A stretch of 11,182 nt of DNA from Candidatus Altimarinota bacterium (GCA_027062165.1 JAMOTU010000046.1:1-11182), one strand, 5' to 3'. Counted from the stretch's first letter, positions 1 to 8,263 are shown. Made by a program: numbers and translations. The notes: a model not told the origin generated them from the sequence alone.

Positions 1-1
1 T

Positions 2-343
2 GTTTCTATATACTTTTTTGGTATTTTTGTTGGTATTTTTATATTTTTGGCAGCTATTTTTGTATTAGGCTATCTTCAGTTTAGAGGAATTAAAAATTAT
101 TTTACTAAAGAAATTTCTATATTACTATTCGGAAAACCTGCCGTGTTGACTGGTATTTTAGGAATTTTTGAAGTAATTCTTAAAAGAAGTTTTAAGTATA
201 TTCCTTATCTTTTTATATGGGGTATAGCTTTTGTAATATTTTTAGTGATGATTAAATGAGTTTGGCTAATATGAGAATTGATTTTTTATCCTGATAGATT
301 TAAATCATTGAAAGACATTTTTATGACATTATTTTTTGGATAA
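2..343 (+). CDS. Membrane protein, C-terminal part (5' end outside window)
   Basis: This is the last 113 codons of an unidentified gene that begins before the window. The frame is open from base 2 and ends at TAA (341-343). The peptide is very hydrophobic, rich in Ile, Phe, Leu and Val, and could form about three membrane-spanning helices; a short charged stretch (RSFKYIP) separates two of them, and the tail FKSLKDIFMTLFFG is short. Two in-frame TGA codons (257-259 and 272-274) must be glycine for the frame to reach its TAA. Only 3 bases separate it from tyrA, so it is probably in the same transcript, but nothing seen links it to aromatic amino acid synthesis. I do not recognise the family. 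The frame is likely real because the UGA-as-Gly reading extends it right up to the next gene. Confidence 0.7.
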
Positions 344-346
344 GAT

Positions 347-1429
347 ATGAAAATAGCTGTTTTGTGATGAACTTCATGATTTGGAAAATGGTTAGCTAAA
401 CAATTTAAAGAATTTTCCAAAAAATACAATGTTGATCTTGATGTTTGGATAACTGGAAGAAATCAAACTAAATGAGAACAGGCAGCAAAAGAATTAGATG
501 TTAAATTTACAACGAATAATGTCGATGCTGTTAAGGAGGCAGATATAACTGTTGTTTCTGTTACTATTTGAAATACGAAAAGAGTAATAAATGAAATATG
601 ACCTTATTTGAAATATTGATCTATATTGGCAGATGTAACTTCTGTAAAAAAAATGCCATATGAAGAAATGAATAAATTTAAAGAAAGAGTATTAGTTGTT
701 CCTACTCATCCTATGTTTTGACCATTTGTAAAAGATATAGTTGGGCAAGTGATTGTTTTGACACCTCCTGAGGAGACAAAAAGAGATTATAGATATTTAT
801 GGTTTAAAGCTTTTTTAGAACAACAAGGAGCTAAAATTTTTGAGATTTCTCCGGAGATTCATGATAAAGTAATGTCTATTGTCCAATGATTGACACATTT
901 TTCATTGTTTGTTGTATGAGAAACTTTAAAAAGAATTTTGAAAGAAAGGTTTGGTGCCGAAAAGGATGGTAAAGAGATTATGAGTTTTATAGAAAATTTC
1001 ACATCTCCTGTATATAAGATGTTAACTTCTCTTGTTGGCAGATATATGTGACAGAATCCTTGGCTTTATGCTGAGATTCAAGTAAATAATGAGGAAAATA
1101 AATTTATTCAGGAAATTTTTATCCAAGTGGCTAAAGAATTTAATAGATTACTGTTTAAAGATAACAATTTAAATGATTTTGTTAAGATATTGGAAGATGG
1201 AAAAAGATTTTTTTGAGAGTATACACAGAGTGGCCAAAAATATACGGACAAAATTATATTTTTGTTAGCAGAGCAGATAAGAAAGATAAATGAAAATATT
1301 TGAAACAAAATACAGATAAAGAATATATATACTGGGGAGTTAGTTGAAGGTATTTTAAAAAATTTTGAAAATTGATATATATACTTAGATGAAAAAAAAT
1401 ATGATATTAATGAATGGATTTTAATTTAA
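347..1429 (+). CDS. tyrA: Prephenate dehydrogenase (TyrA)
   Basis: A 360-residue NAD(P)-dependent enzyme that oxidatively decarboxylates prephenate to 4-hydroxyphenylpyruvate, the precursor of tyrosine. The N-terminus is a Rossmann fold with the nucleotide loop GGTSGFG (residues 7-13). Then come ADVTSVK (about 95-101), the hallmark HPMFGP (121-126), where the His is the family's substrate/catalytic residue, and QGLTH (180-184). The helical dimerisation domain contains NPWLYAEIQ, typical of the archaeal-like TyrA group. About 60 residues follow that core with no assigned function. Many glycines, including three of those in the nucleotide-loop region, are TGA. The ATG at 347 lies 3 bases after the preceding stop, and pheA starts 12 bases after this stop, so the genes are probably one operon. 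Identification is strong; NAD versus NADP preference cannot be told. Confidence 0.93.
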
Positions 1430-1441
1430 AAATAAGCTATT

Positions 1442-2275
1442 ATGGTTAAGATATATTATCAAGGTGTCCCAGGAGCTTATTCTCATCAGATGGCTGAAAT
1501 AGTAAATAATTTTTTGTGATGAAATAATGAGACTATAGGATTGTTCTCCTTTAAAGATATATTTGATAGCTTAAAAGGTACGGATGATTTGTGAGTTATA
1601 CCTATAGAAAATAGTTATGCTTGATCTGTTCATCAGAATTTATATTTAATGAGAGATTATGATATTAAAATAATATGAGAATATTATTTGCCTGTTCATC
1701 ATTGTTTAGCTGCTAAAAGGAAAACAATTTCAGAAATTTCAAAAGTATATTCTCATCCTCAAGCTCTTATGCAATGTGAAGAGTTTTTAAAAAAATATAA
1801 TCTTAAATGAATTCCTTTTGGAGATACTGCTTGAGCAGCTAAGTATATATCTGAATCTGAAAATGATGAAGGTATCTGATGTATATGTTCTGAGTATGCT
1901 GCTAGGATTTATTGACTAAATATTATTGCCAAAAATATTAATGACCAAAAAAATAATACTACTAGATTTTTAATAATAACTTCTTCTAAAGATAGAAAAT
2001 TATCATTAAAAGAGAAAAAAGGCACTTTGATTTTCCGCGTAAAAGACCAGCCGGCTATACTTTTTAAATGTTTATGAGCTTTTGCTACTAGAAGTATAAA
2101 TCTAACTAAAATAGAATCTATTCCATCAAAGAAAGGTTTTTTTGAATATATGTTTTGGATAGATTATATTTTACCTAATGATATAAAAATTTTGGAAGAT
2201 GCAATAGAAGAATTATGATTTTTTACCACGGAAATAAAAGATTTAGGAAAGTACGGTCAGCTAGGCCTTAATTAA
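1442..2275 (+). CDS. pheA: Prephenate dehydratase with ACT domain (PheA)
   Basis: A 277-residue enzyme that converts prephenate to phenylpyruvate, the precursor of phenylalanine. The N-terminus YYQGVPGAYSH (about 5-15) is the usual start of the periplasmic-binding-like catalytic fold. IPIENSYAGSVH (about 53-64) and the catalytic NTTRF (172-176) are clear. The C-terminal ACT domain starts near 193. In this family two ACT motifs bind phenylalanine for feedback control, GALx and ESRP. Here the corresponding stretches read PAIL (204-207) and ESIP (225-228), so both are altered. There is no chorismate mutase domain. It lies 12 bases after tyrA and its TAA overlaps the stop of the convergent gene. 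In-frame TGA codons fall at glycine positions such as AG-SVH. Confident as PheA; reduced feedback sensitivity is only an inference. Confidence 0.94.
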
Positions 2276-3045
2276 TCTATTTCTAAGAAATAACTATATT
2301 TTTTTATTATATTTTTGAGATTTTCAGCTACTTTAGGATTGGTAAGTTTGGCGAGTTTATATAATCTGTTTATACTAGTATGAAATTTATTGTTTTTTAG
2401 CAATACTTCAAATATCTCAAAATTTAATTTTTTTCATTTTTTTCTTAAAATTTTTTTTATTAATTCGTAGATGTAGTTTTTTTCAAGTTCATTGGGATTG
2501 TATAAACTTTCTAAAATAGCTAGTTCTAAATTGGAGTATGGGAAGGTATACTTCCCAATTTTTATTTTTTGTAAAAATTTTTTTACGATTTTAATATAAT
2601 CTTTGCTTCAAGCTTTATAAGTTGTAAAAATTACTTTTTTATCTCATGCTATTTTTTCTAGACTATCTTTTTTATCATTTATTATAAGAATATTATCTGG
2701 AATATTATAATTTCAGATATTAATTTCTAAGGCTTTAAGTCCTCATATATATCGATTTTTTGTAGGCAAATCGTTATTTATTTTTTTCTTTAGTAGTTGC
2801 CAATATAAATTTTCTATTAATCAGTCTAAATCTATTTGTTGATCTGGTTTTTTAACAAAGAATAGGTCCTTTCTCAAAGATATTAAATAACCTTTGTGTT
2901 TTAGTCGGTATATTTGTTTATAAATTTTTTTGTTATTTGTTTCTCATAGAGTGTAAAAGATTTTTTTTAAATCTGTTATATTGATAGTTTTATTGTATTT
3001 TTTTGACAGGATTTTAACAATTTTGTTGAAAAAGTTATTTTTCAT
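2272..3045 (-). CDS. AbiEi-like winged-helix regulator / orphan antitoxin homologue
   Basis: A 257-residue protein, readable only with seven TGA codons as glycine. Its layout resembles type IV antitoxins of the AbiEi group. An N-terminal winged helix (about 20-65) ends in LKHKGYLISLRKDLFFV, like the antitoxin wing. It is followed by YIGGLKALEI (about 99-108), which matches the 'yIsG..AL..h' element, and by SNLELAILESLYNP in the C-terminal half, which matches the 's.lE.AilD.l' element. In known systems AbiEi represses its own promoter and counteracts the nucleotidyltransferase AbiEii; no AbiEii-like gene is present here. Three 13-bp repeats lie 40-98 bases upstream of the ATG and may be its operator. 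CGA codons occur at residues 47 and 98. Its TAA overlaps that of pheA. The match is from motif memory, so family-level only; a general winged-helix regulator is the alternative. Confidence 0.55.
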
Positions 3046-3210
3046 CTATTTGTTTTTACTTGGTAAAACTTGTTAAAAATAATAATAAAGTTTCTATAAA
3101 AATCAATATAAAGTTTCCATAAAAATAATAATAAAGTTTCTATTGAAAGAAAAAAATAAAAAAATAAAAATAGAGCAACTTTAATTTTAGAAAGATTAAC
3201 ATAAAAATTA
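3046..3210. promoter_or_regulatory. Divergent intergenic region
   Basis: These 165 bases separate the minus-strand AbiEi-like gene from the plus-strand small ORF. Apart from the three-copy repeat array the region is A-rich on the plus strand, with poly-A and AATAA runs at 3144-3170. I see no consensus -35/-10 pair that stands out, because in such AT-rich sequence TATA-like words are everywhere. Divergent promoters are expected here from the gene arrangement rather than from clear motifs. Confidence 0.4.
3085..3143. repeat. Three 13-bp direct repeats at exact 23-bp period (candidate operator)
   Basis: The unit ATAAAGTTTCTAT occurs at 3085-3097, as ATAAAGTTTCCAT at 3108-3120, and as ATAAAGTTTCTAT at 3131-3143. 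Starts are exactly 23 bases apart, about two helical turns, and the bases between the first two copies are similar (AAAAATNAAT). Each unit has partial dyad symmetry, ATAxA...TxTAT. The array sits between the divergent AbiEi-like gene (ATG at 3045) and a small plus-strand ORF (ATG at 3211), so one bound protein could control both. AbiEi proteins are known to bind repeats at their own promoter, which makes autoregulation the leading inference. A possible weaker fourth copy near 3063 matches only about half the positions. Confidence 0.75.
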
Positions 3211-3483
3211 ATGCAGCCTTTAAAACTTTTTACTTGTGCTGGACAGGTGATAGTTAAATTTTTTAAATATGAAAATATAGTTGCTATTTTTAGAAAGATA
3301 GCAGAAAATACTTATGAAATATTTTTAGAAATAAACTCAAACAAGTTTTTAATTCTTGTAAAAACTGGTATGAATAAAATAGAGCAATTTGAAGTATTAG
3401 CTGTAAAGGGATTTGTAGATTTGTCTTTGAATCTATTAAGAGCATTAAAAAAGATAGTATATATTTTGTACTTTGAAGCTTAA
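3211..3483 (+). CDS. Small hypothetical protein, 90 aa
   Basis: An open frame from ATG to TAA that I do not recognise. The in-frame TAA at 3202 makes 3211 the first possible ATG. The product is basic and hydrophobic, with a stretch FLILVKTG near the middle, a C-terminal hydrophobic segment LSLNLLRALKKIVYILYF, and a single cysteine near the N-terminus (FTCAG). No Shine-Dalgarno is obvious at normal spacing; an AGAAAG lies 16 bases upstream. Unlike every larger gene here it has no in-frame TGA, with glycine only as GGA/GGT (four codons), so coding cannot be tested by recoding. In favour of a real gene are the preceding repeat array, which looks regulatory, and a hairpin terminator 33 bases after its stop. 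A partner of the divergent AbiEi-like protein is conceivable but unsupported. Confidence 0.45.
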   Translation: MQPLKLFTCAGQVIVKFFKYENIVAIFRKIAENTYEIFLEINSNKFLILVKTGMNKIEQFEVLAVKGFVDLSLNLLRALKKIVYILYFEA

Positions 3484-3516
3484 AAATTGTTTTAAAATTT
3501 ATTTTTGATTTGAATG

Positions 3517-3544
3517 CCTGGTGATTTGTCATCAGGTTTTTTTT
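3517..3544 (+). terminator. Rho-independent terminator
   Basis: An 8-bp stem CCTGGTGA / TCATCAGG (one G-T pair) with a TTTG loop is followed directly by eight T residues. It closes the transcript of the small ORF and insulates it from the Mur ligase gene, which begins 62 bases later. Confidence 0.85.
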
Positions 3545-3606
3545 GTTTGAAAAAATTTTTTTAATTTTTATTATAAATTTTGATTTTAAGATATTTGATA
3601 TAAGTA

Positions 3607-4881
3607 ATGAATAAAATAAAGGAGTTTTTCAAAAAAACAGCCTTGTATCCTATTTATAAAAAAACTAGAGCTAGTTTTTTTAGATTTTTTTATGGTAATC
3701 CTCAAAAGGATTTATTTATTGTATGAGTTACTTGAACTGATGGTAAGACTACTACTGTCAATTTGATACAAAAAATATTAAATGATAATTTGTGAAAGAC
3801 TGCTAGTTTGAGTACAGCACTAATTAAGGTTTGAGATGAGATTATTGAAAATCCTAAAAAGATGACCTCTTTTGATCCTAAAGATTTATTTAAATATTTA
3901 GCTATTTTTAAAAGTGAATGAGTGAAATACGTGGTTTTAGAAGTGTCCAGTCATTGAATAGATCAATTTAGGTTTCATTGAATAGACTTTGATATGGCAG
4001 TATTGACTAATATTTCTGAAGAACATCTTGATTATCATAAAAATATAGATGAGTATGCAGAGGTTAAAAAAAGATTATTTTTGAATGTTCTTTCTAATGA
4101 TAAGCCTGAAAAATATTGAGTTTTGCCTAAAGACGATGAACGGGGAAGAAGATGGGCAGAAGAATTGTCTTTTGATAAATTTCTAGATTATGGTATTGTG
4201 AGTTTTGCTAGTGTAAAATGAGAAAATATAGTAGAAGATATATCCAAAACAGAATTTGACGTTGTTTATTTATGAAAATCGTATCATATAACTTCTAATT
4301 TTTTGTTAGGAAAACATAATGTTTACAATATATTGGCTGCTATTTCTGTTGGACTGCTTTTAGGAATACCATTAGAAAAGATAGTGAAATCTGTTGAAAG
4401 TTTTGAATGACTGCCTGGTAGATTAGAGAAAATTGAGAAAGATTGAAAAGTATTTTTTGTAGATTTTGCTCATACACCTAGAGCTTTAGAGAGTGTTTTA
4501 AATTATTTGTCGCAAGTAAAAGAAAAAAAATGATGAAGATTGATAGTTTTATTTTGAGCTCCTGGTGAGAGAGATCCTTATAAGAGGCCATTGATGTGAC
4601 AAATTGTAGATAAATTTGCTGATATAATAGTGTTAACTGACGATGATCCAGCAAGTGAAAATAGGTATGACATTATTAGAGATGTTATGAAGTGAATAAA
4701 TAGAAAAGAATGAGAAGATTTTTATATTATACCTGAAAGAAAACTTGCAGTAAAGTTTGTAAAAGAAATTTCAGAATCTTGAGATATTATCTTGTTGGCT
4801 TGAAAAGGACACGAAAATGTACAATTAACAAATTTTTGAAAAAGGAAATATTCAGATAAAGAAGAACTTTTAAAAGATTAA
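3607..4881 (+). CDS. MurE-like UDP-N-acetylmuramyl tripeptide synthase lacking the N-terminal domain
   Basis: A 424-residue Mur ligase that by homology would add the third amino acid of the peptidoglycan stem peptide using ATP. The ATP loop GVTGTDGKTTT is at 40-50, much earlier than in full-length MurE (usually about 490 residues), because the N-terminal UDP-binding domain is replaced by about 35 basic, aromatic residues. Then follow LEVSSHGID, NISEEHLDYH, the lysine of EVKKRLF (carbamylated in the family), LPGRLE, FVDFAHTP, GAPGERDPYKRP and AGKGHE. The stretch that chooses the amino acid is DDDPASE (345-351), not DNPR, the motif of diaminopimelate-adding enzymes. Two of the P-loop region glycines are TGA. 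A CGG codon at residue 179 (DDE-x-GRRW) sits where an aromatic is plausible. The Mur ligase fold is certain; substrate and exact role are not. Confidence 0.88.
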
Positions 4882-4894
4882 TAAGTTGATAATA

Positions 4895-5353
4895 ATGGAG
4901 ATATATTTCAATTTTATTGATGATTTATCTATTTTTTTTTCAAAAGTATTTGTTTTTATTTTAATTATTTTGATTTTTATTTTAGTAATTTTACTAATAT
5001 GGAATAATTTCTTAGTTTGACTTATTGATAAGTTATTTAGTATTGATATTATTATTAATAATAGAAAGCAAGACTTTGAAAAACAGCTTGATTTGGAAAT
5101 AAAGAATTTATTAGATTATAGAGGAGAAACTTTTGTTAAAAAATTTGAAGAATTTATTAACAAATATAAAATAAATCGGGCAGATGTGTTGTCGTTTTTT
5201 TCGGAAAAAGAGAAAAAAATTTTAGAAGATTGGATATATAAAGATAAGTGGGATAATATAATAGTATCCATTTTGAAATCATCTCTCGCTGATTTGAAAA
5301 ATTATATTTTAAAAAATAAAAGGATGAATTTTTATGCTGATATTAGGGAATAG
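4895..5353 (+). CDS. Small membrane-anchored protein of unknown function
   Basis: A 152-residue protein with one long hydrophobic helix near the N-terminus (about 12-42, rich in Ile, Leu, Val and Phe) followed by a charged, probably helical cytoplasmic part rich in Lys, Glu and Asp. I do not recognise the family. The ATG is 13 bases after the Mur ligase stop. One TGA (in NNFLVG-LIDK) must be glycine, or the frame would lose its membrane segment; translation from a later start would give an 86-residue soluble fragment. A CGG codon lies at 5177-5179 (KIN-x-ADVL) in a region with no homologue known to me. The end uses TAG and overlaps the next gene, holB, by 20 bases, which suggests translational coupling. 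Confidence 0.75.
5321..5324 (+). promoter_or_regulatory. Shine-Dalgarno-like AGGA for holB inside the upstream gene
   Basis: AGGA lies 9 bases before the ATG at 5334, within the last codons of the small membrane protein gene. It supports the 5334 start and internal initiation in an overlapping gene pair. Confidence 0.5.
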
Positions 5354-6245
5354 AAAACAACAGGAAATTTTGAAGGAGTTCTTTGCAAAGGCATCAAAAG
5401 ATAAGGATTTCTATTTTCCATTTCTTATTTTAGAAGGTCCTGCTCATATTGGAAAAACTACTTTAGTACAAAAATTAGTTAAAGATTTTTTAGGTAATTA
5501 TTTTTTGACAGATTATATAGAATTGTTAGATTTTTCTGAGAAACTTTGAAAAAAACATCAAATAAAAGTTGATTCTGAAGATGAGATAAAAATAAATTGA
5601 GAGACTTTTATAGATTTAGGGGCTAGACAAGTTCAAGATTTTTTATTAAAATCATGATTTTCAGGATATAAGATTGTTTTTATAGAAAATATTGACAGAA
5701 TGACCATTGCTGCTGCTAACGCAATGCTTAAGATTTTCGAAGAGCCATTACCAGGGAGATTAATTATTTGAACTACTACTTCTAAAGAAAAGTTGTTAGA
5801 TACATTAACTTCAAGAGCTTTTATTATGAGATTTATTGTTCCTGTGGATGAAGATTGGAAAAATATAAAAGATTTTTTAAAAAATGATAAAATTGAGATT
5901 TTTAACCAGTATAAGAATGTTCTTTTTAGCTTATCTCAGATGAGGCCTGGCATTGTGTTTAGTATTTTAGAAAATTGGGATACAATAGCTAGTGAAATTA
6001 AAGAGATGTATGAAATTTTTGAAAAATTTATTAATATTTATGAAAAAGATTTGGATTTATGGGAAAAATATAGTGTGTTAAAACAAATTGTTGAAAATAA
6101 CTGGTTTGAGAAGTGGATAAATTTTATGATATATTATTTTGATAAAAAATGAGATTTTAAAGAGATAAAAAAGATATTGTTTTTAAAACAAAAAAAAGAT
6201 GCTCATTTAAATTTAGATAATTTAATTTTTGAATATAGTTTATAA
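5334..6245 (+). CDS. holB: DNA polymerase III delta' subunit (HolB)
   Basis: A 303-residue AAA+ clamp-loader subunit that helps place the sliding clamp on DNA. It has an intact Walker A, GPAHIGKT (35-42), the clamp-loader signature DRMTIAAANAMLKIFEEP, and a sensor stretch TTTSKEKLLDTLTSRAF. The family's SRC motif appears as SRA. The zinc module usual in delta' and DnaX, with four cysteines after Walker A, is absent; the whole protein has no cysteine. Five in-frame TGA codons act as glycine. The start overlaps the previous gene by 20 bases, and the stop TAA overlaps the ATG of the next gene (TAATG), so the three are probably co-translated. DnaX would share several motifs, but the short length and the neighbours favour delta'. 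Confidence 0.85.
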
Positions 6246-7471
6246 TGTTATTAGTAGGGGATATTCATATAAATAGTAAATACAAGGATTTGATTTTGAC
6301 TAGTTTGAGAAAGCATTTATTGAATTCTGATGAAGAAAATATTGTTTTTTTGTGAGATTATATGTATCAATTTGTTTATGATAAAAAGTCTTTAAATGAT
6401 TTATTCAATTTTTTTTTAGAGTTATTTTCTTTGTGAAAAAAAATATATATATTGGCGTGAAATCATGATTGGATTAATCAAACTTTTGTCTTTGAAGAAG
6501 TTGCTAATTTTGTGAAAGTAATTGATAGTTTCAAATGATTTAAAATTTTTCTTCAGCCACAGATAGAGGAAATAGAATGAAAAAAAATATTGTTTTTGCC
6601 TTATAATATATACTTAGATTGGGAAGATTTATTTAAAGAGTTTAATTTAGATTTTGATAAAGTAAGTATTTATGATAGTTTGATAAAATCTACTCATAAA
6701 AATGAAAGATATAGTTGATATTTAAATAAATTTTTAGAGCAATTGTTAGAAAAAGTCGAAGTAGATTATATTTTTCATCATTTTTATTTTTCTGATGAAG
6801 AGTTTGTATGACAAAAAGGAAGATTTAAATATAAAGATGTGGCTATAGATGGGAAAAGATTTTTAAAATCTTGAAGCAGAATAAAGTTTATATCTGGACA
6901 TTTACATCAGAGTTTTTGACGAAAAAATTATTTTTGTGTATGATCTGTATGGGCTACTTCTTCTTTAGAAGAAAATCAGCATAAGTTTATTTTTAAATTT
7001 AAAAATGAGACTGTTAAACCAATCCTTTTAGATACTAATTTTTATCTTAAGTTGGAGTATAAAAATTGATTGAAAATTAATGAAAAATTATTAAAATCTT
7101 ATTTTACAGAACTGTTGAAAGAAAATTTAGAAAATCTTAGGAAAGGAGATTTTGTTGTAGAAGATATAAATATAAATGTAGATAAGTTTGATATTAAAAA
7201 ATGGACTTTGATAGTAGAAAGTCAAGATCTATCATATGATGATCTTAAATTAGTTGTTGAAAGTGATTTATTTAAAGTTTTAAATCAGATTAGATTGAAG
7301 AGAAAACCATTGAGACATCAACAAATAGTTAGATTGTTTGTGGAAAGTGAGGAAAAATTGAAGGAATCGTTTAAATCTTGGAAAGAACTTTTATTGGAGT
7401 ATTTACGTCAAAAATATTGAAATGATTCAGAGAAATATATAGATAAACTGAGGGAACTTCAAATTTTATAA
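6245..7471 (+). CDS. Calcineurin-like metallophosphoesterase
   Basis: A 408-residue protein with the full two-metal phosphoesterase set: GDIHI (Asp6, His8), LGDY (Asp38), GNHD (Asn73, His74), HH (178-179) and GHLH (His219, His221). These residues bind Mn/Fe/Zn in the family and hydrolyse phosphodiesters or monoesters. After about residue 240 there is a charged, Lys/Glu-rich C-terminal region of about 170 residues with no motif I recognise. The fold and length resemble SbcD/Mre11-type nucleases, but no SbcC/Rad50 ATPase gene is adjacent, so nuclease function is only a guess. Several signature glycines (for example that of GNHD) are TGA. CGA at residue 226, just after GHLHQSFG, is one of the rare CGR codons. 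ATG overlaps the holB stop. Confidence 0.85.
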
Positions 7472-7478
7472 TTTATTT

Positions 7479-7484
7479 TATAAT
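7479..7484 (+). promoter_or_regulatory. Probable -10 element of the RNase III-tRNA unit
   Basis: A consensus TATAAT lies 17 bases before the ATG of the RNase III gene, in the 30-base gap after the phosphoesterase. No good -35 is seen at 17 bases. If used, the leader would be about 10 bases or less. It overlaps the first of two adjacent copies of TAATTTAACT. Confidence 0.4.
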
Positions 7485-7500
7485 TTAACTTAATTTAACT
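7481..7500 (+). repeat. Tandem 10-bp direct repeat before the RNase III gene
   Basis: TAATTTAACT is repeated twice without a gap, ending 1 base before the ATG at 7502. It occupies the place of a ribosome binding site, and no purine-rich Shine-Dalgarno is present. It may be chance in AT-rich sequence. Confidence 0.5.
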
Positions 7501-7501
7501 C

Positions 7502-8227
7502 ATGTTCCCAAAAGAGGTTATAGAAAAGAAAGAAATTTTAAGAAATTATTTAAAGGATTTATGAATAGATGTTACTAAAGTAAAAGATGAAGATTTAATG
7601 CTTCAAGCATTTATTCATAAATCCTTTGCTAAGGATTTTCCTAAAAAAAGAATTCCTCACAATGAAAGATTAGAGTTTGTGTGAGATGCTGTATTGTGAT
7701 GAATAATTGCTGAACTTTTATACAAGGATCATCCAGATCTTGAGGAAAGTCAGCTTACATTATATAAAATTGCTTTAGTTAAAGAGGAGACTTTAGCAGA
7801 TGTTGCAAGAAATATAAATTTGGGTGATGTTATATTTTTATGACGTGGGGAGGAAAAGACATGATGAAGAGATAAAGATACTATTTTAGCTGATAGTTTA
7901 GAAGCTCTGATAGGATATTTGTTTTTAGATTTGTGAGCTGAAGAGGCTGAAAGTTTTGTTAAGAAGTATATTTATTCAATGCTTGATGAAATAAAGAAAA
8001 GACCTATTAAACCATATAAAAGTTTATTGCAAGAAAAAGTTCAAAAACTTTATAAAGTAGTTCCTGAATATAAGGATTATGAATGGGAAAAAGATGAAAA
8101 ATGAAATGTGATTTTATATAAATCTGAAGTTTTTGTTTTAGGAGAAAAAAAAGGAGAATGATTTTGACCTAATAAGAAGAAAGCGCAAGAAGAGGCAGCT
8201 AAAAATGCTTATGAGAACTGGTCATAG
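7502..8227 (+). CDS. rnc: Ribonuclease III
   Basis: A 241-residue double-stranded RNA endonuclease that processes ribosomal RNA precursors and other structured RNAs. The catalytic signature ERLEFVGDAVL (55-65) supplies Glu55, Glu58 and Asp62, and ADSLEALIG (130-138) supplies Asp131 and Glu134; all residues of the family's magnesium site are present. GGRDKDT precedes the second motif as usual. The C-terminal double-stranded RNA-binding domain runs from about 172 (PYKSLLQEKVQ) to KKKAQEEAAKNA near the end. Length is close to the family norm. Invariant glycines in both domains are TGA (for example VLGG and EGFGPN). The ATG at 7502 gives the expected N-terminus. It ends with TAG, 36 bases before a tRNA pair that is probably co-transcribed. 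Confidence 0.95.
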
Positions 8228-8263
8228 TATAAACTAGAAGTTTTATCCTTTTCTTCTTTTTAT

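Noticed and set aside
1108..1308. Minus-strand 66-residue protein
   Set aside because: It is antisense to the conserved C-terminal domain of prephenate dehydrogenase.
2272..3045. Pseudogene broken by several TGA stops
   Set aside because: All internal stops are TGA. With TGA as glycine the frame is intact over 257 codons, as in all neighbouring genes.
3085..3143. Short CRISPR array
   Set aside because: Units are 13 bp with about 10 bp between copies, the between-copy bases are similar to each other, and no cas gene is near. A regulatory array fits better.
3290..3532. Minus-strand 80-residue protein opposite the small ORF
   Set aside because: It would start inside the hairpin terminator and has no supporting signal; the plus-strand ORF fits the terminator and the repeats better.
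8229..8246. Hairpin (AAACT-AGA-AGTTT) just after the RNase III gene as a terminator
   Set aside because: The stem is short and AT-only and is not followed by a clean T run. More likely the RNase III transcript continues into the tRNAs.
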